Origin: Rhodospirillaceae bacterium
Lineage (GTDB): Bacteria; Pseudomonadota; Alphaproteobacteria; Kiloniellales; DSM-21159
DNA length: 64,000 bases
Reading direction: 5' to 3'
Assembly: GCA_029265995.1 (NCBI GenBank)
Contig: JAJUFM010000003.1
Coordinates: forward strand, 1-64,000
Shown here: positions 57,719 to 64,000 of the stretch, piece after piece
Position numbering within the stretch: position 1 is the first letter of the stretch
Layout: every line of letters begins with the position of its first letter
Translations under genes and position numbers: made by a program
The notes under the pieces: model-generated
Databases searched by the model: none
Told to the model about the DNA's origin: nothing
The model's input: the letters and a program-made list of their open reading frames with translations, nothing else

Positions 57719-59397
57719 GTCAAAGTTTGGGACAAGCCGTGTCCCGTACGAGCCGCCGAACCCCTCAGGACCGGCTGCCCATGGTCATTGCCAGCCTGTT
57801 GGTTGGCGCGCCGCTGCTGCTATTCATCGTTTATCCGCTCTCCTTCATTCTGGGCCGCAGCTTTTCCACCGGAGAGGGCTTCGGCTTCGACAACTATGTG
57901 TCGATGCTGACCACCGCGCGTTTCCTGCGCATCGTTTATAATTCATTCGAAGTGACGCTAGTCTCCACGCTCCTCGCGGTGGGCATTGCCTACGCCTTTG
58001 CCTACGGAATCCAGCGAACGCGCATGCCTGGGCAGAACGTCATGCGCATCGTTGCGCTTGTACCGCTCTTCGCACCTTCGCTCGTTCAGGCTCAGGGACT
58101 GGTGCTGCTGTTTGGCCGGAACGGCCTGATCAACCGTACCTTTGGCACGCAAATCGACATCTATGGCTACTGGGGAATCGTCATCGCGATGGTTCTCTAC
58201 GTCTTCCCATACGCCTTTCTAATTCTCTCGGCGGCCTTGGCCGTCGCGGACGCGCGGCTCTACGAATCGGCAAGAATGCTCGGCGCCGGAGCATGGCGAA
58301 GCTTCCGGACGGTAACCCTTCCCTCCACCAAGTACGGCCTGGCCGCCTCCATCTTCGTGTGCTTCACCCTGGTGATCACCGACTTCGGCAACCCAATGGT
58401 CATCGGCGCCAACTACAACGTACTGGCAACCGAGGTCTACAATCAGGTCATCGGACAGGCGAACTTCGAGCGTGGAACGGTGATCGGAATGGTTCTTCTG
58501 ATTCCGGCCGCCGTCGCTGCGATCCTGGAAAAGTACATCAGCCGACGGCAGTACAGCCTGGTTTCGGACCAGTCGCGCCCTCTGGAGCTCCATCGCGAAC
58601 GCCGGCGCGATCTTGTTTTTGCAGCCTTCTGCTCGTTCATTTGCCTGGCGATCCTGTCGATCGTCGCCGTCGTGATCTTTGCCAGCTTCGTCCATCTCTG
58701 GCCCTATCGCATGACCTTTTCCACGCGCCATTACCAGTTCGATGTCCAGAACGGGATCCAGCCCCTGTGGAACTCGATCTACATCTCGCTGATGGCCGCC
58801 GGCCTGGGGGTCGTGGTCGTGATGGCTGCCGCCTACGTGGTCGAGAAGTTCAAGTCGCCCGCCAGCCGGACGATCTATTTCCTGTCCATTCTTCCGGCGG
58901 CAGTACCTGGCATGGTGCTCGGCCTCGGCTACATCCTTGCCTTCAACAATCCGTCTAACCCGGTGTACCTGATCTACGGCACCCTGGTGATCATCGCCAT
59001 TGCCAACGTCTATTACTACCATGCTCAGGGATTTCTGATCGCCTCCACATCGCTGAAGCAGATCAGCAGTACCTTTGATGAGGCCTCCGCAACACTTGGT
59101 GGGACCCGGCTGCAGACTCTGCGGAAGGTCACTTTGCCCTTGATGGCACCGACCCTCATTGGCGTGGCGGTCTTCTTTTTCATGCGCTCGATGGTAACGC
59201 TGTCAGCCGTAATCTTTCTGATCACGCCGCAAACTCAGGTGGCCGCGGTTTCAGTACTCCTTCTGGAAGATCGCGGCGCCACCAACCAGGCAGCGGCCTT
59301 CTCGGTCTGCATCATGGTGACGGTCGTAAGCGCACTGCTGCTGGTGCGCCTTCTCCTGCGTCTTACGGGAATTCGGGGGCTCCGCTTAATCCGTTAG
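57709..59397 (+). CDS. ABC transporter permease, fused double-BPD type (2-aminoethylphosphonate / Fe3+ family)
   Basis: 562 aa; two inner-membrane permease modules; overlaps the ATPase gene; ESARMLGAGAWRSFRTVTLPSTKYGL and DEASATLGGTRLQTLRKVTLPLMAPTL EAA loops. Confidence 0.9.
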   Translation: MALSQSLGQAVSRTSRRTPQDRLPMVIASLLVGAPLLLFIVYPLSFILGRSFSTGEGFGFDNYVSMLTTARFLRIVYNSFEVTLVSTLLAVGIAYAFAYGIQRTRMPGQNVMRIVALVPLFAPSLVQAQGLVLLFGRNGLINRTFGTQIDIYGYWGIVIAMVLYVFPYAFLILSAALAVADARLYESARMLGAGAWRSFRTVTLPSTKYGLAASIFVCFTLVITDFGNPMVIGANYNVLATEVYNQVIGQANFERGTVIGMVLLIPAAVAAILEKYISRRQYSLVSDQSRPLELHRERRRDLVFAAFCSFICLAILSIVAVVIFASFVHLWPYRMTFSTRHYQFDVQNGIQPLWNSIYISLMAAGLGVVVVMAAAYVVEKFKSPASRTIYFLSILPAAVPGMVLGLGYILAFNNPSNPVYLIYGTLVIIAIANVYYYHAQGFLIASTSLKQISSTFDEASATLGGTRLQTLRKVTLPLMAPTLIGVAVFFFMRSMVTLSAVIFLITPQTQVAAVSVLLLEDRGATNQAAAFSVCIMVTVVSALLLVRLLLRLTGIRGLRLIR

Positions 59398-59493
59398 GGT
59401 CGAGCGTGTCACGGCAAAGACGCTTGTGTGTTCGCCGTGCCCACCCCTAACTTCCAATCTGGAAACATTGAGACGGATTCAGGAGGCGGGAGA

Positions 59494-60351
59494 GTGGCAC
59501 AAGGCGCATTTCTATCAACGGCCTCTCTCGCTGCCTTCTGCCTGATTCTACTTGGAGCCTGTTCCACCGATGAAGAGTTGCCCCCTCCTGTGGTGGCAAC
59601 ACCTGTTCAGCAAGCCCGTCCGCTGCCGCCTCCCGCGGAAGCCCCAAAATCCCGCCTGCTGATCGCAGCCGCCTCCCCGGAAGCCGACGAGGCGGAGGAA
59701 TCCACTGAAGCGCCAGAGAGTGCCCCGGAGAGTGAACCTGCGACACCAAGCGCTCCTATCCCGCGCCCTCCGGCTCCCTCGCCGCCTGCTGCGGAAGTAG
59801 CAGTACCTCCCGCCCCTCCTCAGAAACCCCAGGCCAGCGCTCCCACTTCCCCGGTAGAGGAAGCGACACCTCCGGAAGCAGAAGAGGTGTCGCAGATGGC
59901 GGAGGAAGCAAGCACTGCTCCAGAGCCCTCCTCAGAACAGGCTGATCCGCCCCAGGAAGATGATGGCGGCGAGCAAAGCACGGAACTGGAAGAGATAGAA
60001 ATCGAAGACCAGCAAGCGGTCCTGCCCCCAGGAGACGCGCCGGAGAGGCTGCGTCTTCAGTTTCAGGCGGGCGAGGTCGAGCTGACGGAGGCCATGCAGG
60101 ACCAACTGCTGCAGGTTGCGCAACAACTGAGGACGCACGAGGAGGAGCGTATACAGCTTCTCGCCTACGCTTCCGGTTATGAGGAGGACATCAGCCGGGC
60201 GCGGCGGCTCTCCCTGGCTCGAGCTCTTGCTGTACGGGCCTTTTTGCTGGACCAGGGTATCCGCTCAACGCGGATGGACGTGCGCGCCCTCGCGCGCAGT
60301 GAGGGGAACGCGCCAGCGGACCGGGTAGACGTCGTACCTCAGGGTGAATAG
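59494..60351 (+). CDS. Lipoprotein with Pro/Glu-rich linker and OmpA-like C-terminal domain (GTG start)
   Basis: SD AGGAGGCGGGA before GTG 59494; lipobox LILLGACS; C-term EERIQLLAYASGYEEDISRARRLSLARALAVRAFLLDQGIRSTRMDVRALA. Confidence 0.75.
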   Translation: MAQGAFLSTASLAAFCLILLGACSTDEELPPPVVATPVQQARPLPPPAEAPKSRLLIAAASPEADEAEESTEAPESAPESEPATPSAPIPRPPAPSPPAAEVAVPPAPPQKPQASAPTSPVEEATPPEAEEVSQMAEEASTAPEPSSEQADPPQEDDGGEQSTELEEIEIEDQQAVLPPGDAPERLRLQFQAGEVELTEAMQDQLLQVAQQLRTHEEERIQLLAYASGYEEDISRARRLSLARALAVRAFLLDQGIRSTRMDVRALARSEGNAPADRVDVVPQGE

Positions 60352-60494
60352 CAGCGCGATTGAGCTGGCCGATCTCACTGCGTGTGGTTGGCGCACACGG
60401 CACCCGTGGGATCCCGCGGAAACTTCTTGTTTTAGATTAATCACGATCCGGTCTAGGCTGCGGCGCCGGTTATGAACAAGAGCAGCTTGGGGCA

Positions 60495-61652
60495 ATGACG
60501 CGTCCGCAGACCTACCTGATCCGCATGGGCATTTTTCTTGCCCTCGTGCTTGCTGCAGCGGCAGCGCTTTATCCGCAGCTATCGGATGCCTTCTTTGCCA
60601 ATGCCGTGCTGAACGGCATGATTCTGGCCGTCCTTCTGCTGGGCATCATCTATTCCTTTCGCCAGGTACTGCTCCTGCGCAACGAGATCGCCTTTATGGC
60701 GCAACTGAAGCGGGAAAGCAGCGGAGGCCTGATCTTCCCCGGACAGATGACGCAGTTGGAGGCGCCGCGGCTGCTGGGGCCGATGGCGCGGATGCTGCGT
60801 GAGCGCAAGGGACGGATCACGCTCTCCACCCTTTCAATGCGCACGCTCCAGGATGGGATTCGCCTGCGCATCGACGAAAGCCACGACATCTCGCGCTATC
60901 TCGTAGGTCTGCTTATCTTCCTCGGCCTGCTCGGTACCTTCTGGGGGTTGGTCGAAACCGTGAACTCAGTGGGACAAACAATCGGATCCCTCTCCCTCGC
61001 AGGAAGCGACCCAGGCACACTTTTCGGCGAACTGCAGGAAGGCCTCCAGCGACCGCTCGGCGGCATGGGCACGGCCTTCTCCTCCTCTCTCTTCGGCCTG
61101 GCCGGCTCGCTGGTGCTGGGCTTCCTCGAACTACAATCCGGCCAGGCGCACAACCGCTTCATGAACGAGATGGAAGAATGGCTCTCGGGCATGACGCGAA
61201 TCAGCGGCGGCGGCTTTGCGGGTGGCGATGGAGAGGCATCGGTGCCAGCCTATCTGCAGGCGCTGCTGGAACAGACCGCCGACAGTCTCGCCAGCTTGCA
61301 GCAAACCATCCAGGCAGGCGAGGAAGACCGACAGGTCGCCAACCGCAATCTCGTTACGCTGACGGAACGCCTGACCTTACTTACCGACCAGATGCGCACG
61401 GAGCAGGAAGTGCTACGCCGCCTGGCGGAAACCCATGCCGCCATCCGCCCCTTGCTCGCCCAGATCAGCGACAGCAAGTTCTCCTCTGGTGAGCTGGATG
61501 AGGTAACCCGCGATCATATCCGCAGCATCAATCTGAACCTGGGCCGCGTGGCCGACGAACTGCGCGGAGGCCGCGAACAGACCGTAGAACAGATTCGCAG
61601 CGAAATCCGCCTTCTGGCGAGAACCATTGCAGCGCTGGCGGAAGAGGGTTGA
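60495..61652 (+). CDS. MotA/TolQ/ExbB-like proton channel family protein
   Basis: Four TM-type segments; SRYLVGLLIFLGLLGTFWGLVETVNSVGQTIGSL...GELQEGLQRPLGGMGTAFSSSLFGLAGSLVLGFLELQSGQAHNRFMNEMEEWL. Confidence 0.85.
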   Translation: MTRPQTYLIRMGIFLALVLAAAAALYPQLSDAFFANAVLNGMILAVLLLGIIYSFRQVLLLRNEIAFMAQLKRESSGGLIFPGQMTQLEAPRLLGPMARMLRERKGRITLSTLSMRTLQDGIRLRIDESHDISRYLVGLLIFLGLLGTFWGLVETVNSVGQTIGSLSLAGSDPGTLFGELQEGLQRPLGGMGTAFSSSLFGLAGSLVLGFLELQSGQAHNRFMNEMEEWLSGMTRISGGGFAGGDGEASVPAYLQALLEQTADSLASLQQTIQAGEEDRQVANRNLVTLTERLTLLTDQMRTEQEVLRRLAETHAAIRPLLAQISDSKFSSGELDEVTRDHIRSINLNLGRVADELRGGREQTVEQIRSEIRLLARTIAALAEEG

Positions 61653-61667
61653 GCGGGACGAGACTAG

Positions 61668-63434
61668 ATGTATTCGCTTAACCGCAGCGGCAGAACGCGT
61701 TCGACCAACATTTGGCCGGGCTTTGTCGATGGCCTGGCGACCCTGCTGCTCGTCGTCATTTTCGTGCTTATGGTCTTCGTCATCGCGCAGTACTACCTCT
61801 CGGTAGCTCTCTCGGGGCGCGACGAACAACTGGCACGGCTCGACCGACAGATCAGCGAACTGAGCGAACTACTCGCCCTAGAACGCACGACCAGCAGCAA
61901 CCTGCGCGACACGCTGGACAGCCTAACGATGGAATTCCAGGCCTCCGTCGAAGTGCGGGACGCACTCGTCCAGGAGTTGGCGCGCCTCGAGGAGCAGCGT
62001 GATAGCCTGTCGGATCAGCTCGCGGGGCTGATGCAGGAACAGGAAGAGACGGAAGGGGAACTCCTCGCCCTGGCGGAGAACCGCGACGCCCTCCGCCAAC
62101 GCTTGACCGAAGCGGAGCAGCGCGGGGATACGCTGGCGATCGATCTTGCTGAGGCGGAGCAAACGATCGAAGCGGATAAGGAAACGATCGAGACCCAGCT
62201 GGCCGAAATGGCGCTGCTCCGTGACATCAGAGAAGAGCTTGAGCAGCAGGTCGCAGAGCGGGAGCGTGATCTGCGGGCTACTGAGGCACTGCTCGAGGCG
62301 AGCCGTGCTACGCTGAATGATTTGGAGCAAGAGGTTGCTCGACAGGCCGCGCGCCTCGCCCAGCAGGACGAAGAACTTACGCAGACACGCGAAACGCTAT
62401 CCGAGACCCAGATTGCGCTTAGCGAAGCGGAAGCAACGGTAGCTCGGCAGGCTGAAGAGATTGCCTCCCAAGCTGACGAGATCCAGCTTTCTAGCGTGAC
62501 GCTTGAACGCCTGGAAGCGATGTTGGCCGCCAGGGAAGCGACCCTGGCCGAGCGAGAGGAATCTCTCCAGGCCCGAGCTCAAGAACTTGCGCTCAGCGAA
62601 CAAACTTTGGAACGCGTGCGAGAGCAACTGGCCGAGCGTGATCGCCGGATCGACGAGTTGGAAGCACAGCTTGCAGCCCTCGACGAAAGCAATGAGCAGC
62701 GTGCAAGCGAGCTGGAGACGATCCGTGCAGCGCGCGACGCGCTGATGCAGCGGCTGCAGGAGCGCGCGGCACAGCTCACCCAGCAAGAGCAGGTGTCAGA
62801 AGAAGCGCAGCAGCGGGTCGACTTGCTGAACAGCCAGATCGCGGCCCTTCGTCGGCAGCTGACCAGCCTTCAGGCGGCCTTGGAAGCCTCGGAAGAGCGT
62901 GAGCGCGAACAGGAGGTCCAGATCGCCGATCTCGGCAGGCGCCTGAACATGGCCTTGGCAAGCCGGGTTCAAGAGCTTGCTCGCTATCGCTCAGAGTTTT
63001 TCGGCCGGCTACGGGAAATTCTGGGGGATGACAATCCGGATATAGAAATCGTCGGCGACCGCTTCGTGTTTCAGGCAGAAGTTCTCTTTCCCAGCGGTTC
63101 CGATGCCCTGCAACCCGAGGGCCGCCAGCAAATCCGCCAGTTGGCAGTCTTGTTGCGCGATCTAGCCGACCGGATACCCGATGATATCGATTGGGTGCTC
63201 CGAGTGGATGGTCACACAGACCGTCGCCCTATCGCGACACCCGACTTCCCATCGAACTGGGAGCTCTCCAGCGCTCGCGCAATATCGGTCGTCAGGCTAT
63301 TGCTGAACGAAGGCATCCCGGCCAACCGTCTGGTCGCAGCCGGCTTTGGGGAGCACCAACCGCTCGACCCACGCAACACCCTCGACGCCTACGACCGCAA
63401 CCGCCGCATCGAGCTCAAGCTGACGGAGAGATAG
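61668..63434 (+). CDS. MotB-like peptidoglycan-binding (OmpA C-terminal) protein with long coiled coil
   Basis: WPGFVDGLATLLLVVIFVLMVFVIAQYYLS TM with Asp; about 370 aa Glu/Gln/Arg/Leu coiled coil; C-term LRVDGHTDRRPIATPDFPSNWELSSARAISVVRLLLNEGIPANRLVAAGFGEHQPL. Confidence 0.9.
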   Translation: MYSLNRSGRTRSTNIWPGFVDGLATLLLVVIFVLMVFVIAQYYLSVALSGRDEQLARLDRQISELSELLALERTTSSNLRDTLDSLTMEFQASVEVRDALVQELARLEEQRDSLSDQLAGLMQEQEETEGELLALAENRDALRQRLTEAEQRGDTLAIDLAEAEQTIEADKETIETQLAEMALLRDIREELEQQVAERERDLRATEALLEASRATLNDLEQEVARQAARLAQQDEELTQTRETLSETQIALSEAEATVARQAEEIASQADEIQLSSVTLERLEAMLAAREATLAEREESLQARAQELALSEQTLERVREQLAERDRRIDELEAQLAALDESNEQRASELETIRAARDALMQRLQERAAQLTQQEQVSEEAQQRVDLLNSQIAALRRQLTSLQAALEASEEREREQEVQIADLGRRLNMALASRVQELARYRSEFFGRLREILGDDNPDIEIVGDRFVFQAEVLFPSGSDALQPEGRQQIRQLAVLLRDLADRIPDDIDWVLRVDGHTDRRPIATPDFPSNWELSSARAISVVRLLLNEGIPANRLVAAGFGEHQPLDPRNTLDAYDRNRRIELKLTER

Positions 63435-64000
63435 GAGCAGTGCGATCAAGGATGCTTAGCGCTTGTTCGCCTTGAGAAATCAGAAAACGAGCAAGCTCTT
63501 TCCGGTTCTTCTCTAGCTTCAATCGATGTTTTTTTGACGGTGCCGATTGATAGCGCTTGATGATAAGGGGCAGGATACGAACAACTTCGACAAACGAGCG
63601 AAGGTAATAGTACCTTTCAATGACAGAGCGCTCCACTTCCGGCAGAAAAGAGCAGATCCCATCCAAGTATTCAGAAAGCAAAAAGCTTTCTAGCTCAGTA
63701 TATTCAGCGAACTTGCCTCCCCTTCCCAGGATGTGCGTCCATGGCGCTGCTACCTTCACCAAATCGTATCCCAGGCGGGAGCTAGATGCTTTCCCCCAGT
63801 CGATAAGGTAAAGTCGCCGATCCTTCTCGGAAATCAAGATGTTCCCGGCATGCGTGTCGCCATGGGCTAAGGTGGGTGGCGTAACAGCTTCAATCTGGCC
63901 AAGCTTATTGGCCCCTTGCGCCACATTCCGTACTATCCCTAGCAAGCGCTCTCGATCTTCATGCTCCGCAAAGAAGGCCTGAATGGCATTGTTCAATGCA
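63415..64000 (-). CDS. Phosphotransferase (aminoglycoside phosphotransferase-like kinase), partial at window end
   Basis: TPPTLAHGDTHAGNILISEKDRRLYLIDWGKASSSRLGYDLVKVAAPW (HGDxHxxN...D-W motif). Confidence 0.8.
   Translation of the reverse strand, partial: ALNNAIQAFFAEHEDRERLLGIVRNVAQGANKLGQIEAVTPPTLAHGDTHAGNILISEKDRRLYLIDWGKASSSRLGYDLVKVAAPWTHILGRGGKFAEYTELESFLLSEYLDGICSFLPEVERSVIERYYYLRSFVEVVRILPLIIKRYQSAPSKKHRLKLEKNRKELARFLISQGEQALSILDRTAPISPSA

Noticed and set aside
59494-63434. Possible Zorya anti-phage system
   Set aside because: MotA/MotB-like pair is present but the coiled-coil tail is on the B subunit and no ZorC/ZorD/ZorE-like gene is adjacent; the neighbours are a lipoprotein and a phosphotransferase.
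1-64000. CRISPR arrays, tRNA/rRNA genes, prophage or IS elements
   Set aside because: No regularly spaced repeats, no tRNA T-loop/acceptor patterns noticed, no integrase, transposase or phage structural ORFs by eye; a tRNAscan-SE/cmscan run would be decisive.

Overview
GC-rich chromosomal window that looks alphaproteobacterial, probably Rhodospirillales-like (inference). It carries about 53 confident protein genes, mostly housekeeping and catabolic. I saw no prophage, IS element, CRISPR array, tRNA or rRNA. Main blocks: (1) RpiR regulator, cysteine hydrolase, GFA protein, thiolase, acyl-CoA ligase; (2) ndk followed by an inverted pair of REP-like hairpins; (3) an N-methyl-amino-acid catabolic island: gamma-glutamyltransferase, soxBDAG sarcosine oxidase, DgcA-like flavin oxidoreductase, FadR-type regulator, dipeptide ABC transporter with a fused permease/ATPase, M20 amidohydrolase, methyltransferase, GlxA/AraC regulator, DAO-type oxidoreductase; (4) leuDC, ankyrin protein, MgtC, GNAT, N-formylglutamate amidohydrolase; (5) sfsA, recJ, glpX, hom; (6) phaC followed by an EF-hand / ECF sigma / anti-sigma / metal-sensor-like cluster; (7) class I lysK, ferric-reductase-like protein, ABC1 kinase, pepF, fadD; (8) AEP/iron-type ABC transporter; (9) a lipoprotein / MotA-like / long coiled-coil MotB-like cluster. 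The most interesting signals are non-coding: a candidate MmgR (alpha-r8/suhB) sRNA at about 33400-33486 with the exact TTTCCTCCCT 10-mer, a perfect intrinsic terminator and PhaR-like TGC-rich palindromes upstream; a leader before soxB with mutually exclusive pairings; a REP/BIME-like pair with a conserved bulge; and a 16-bp perfect inverted repeat just upstream of lysK.
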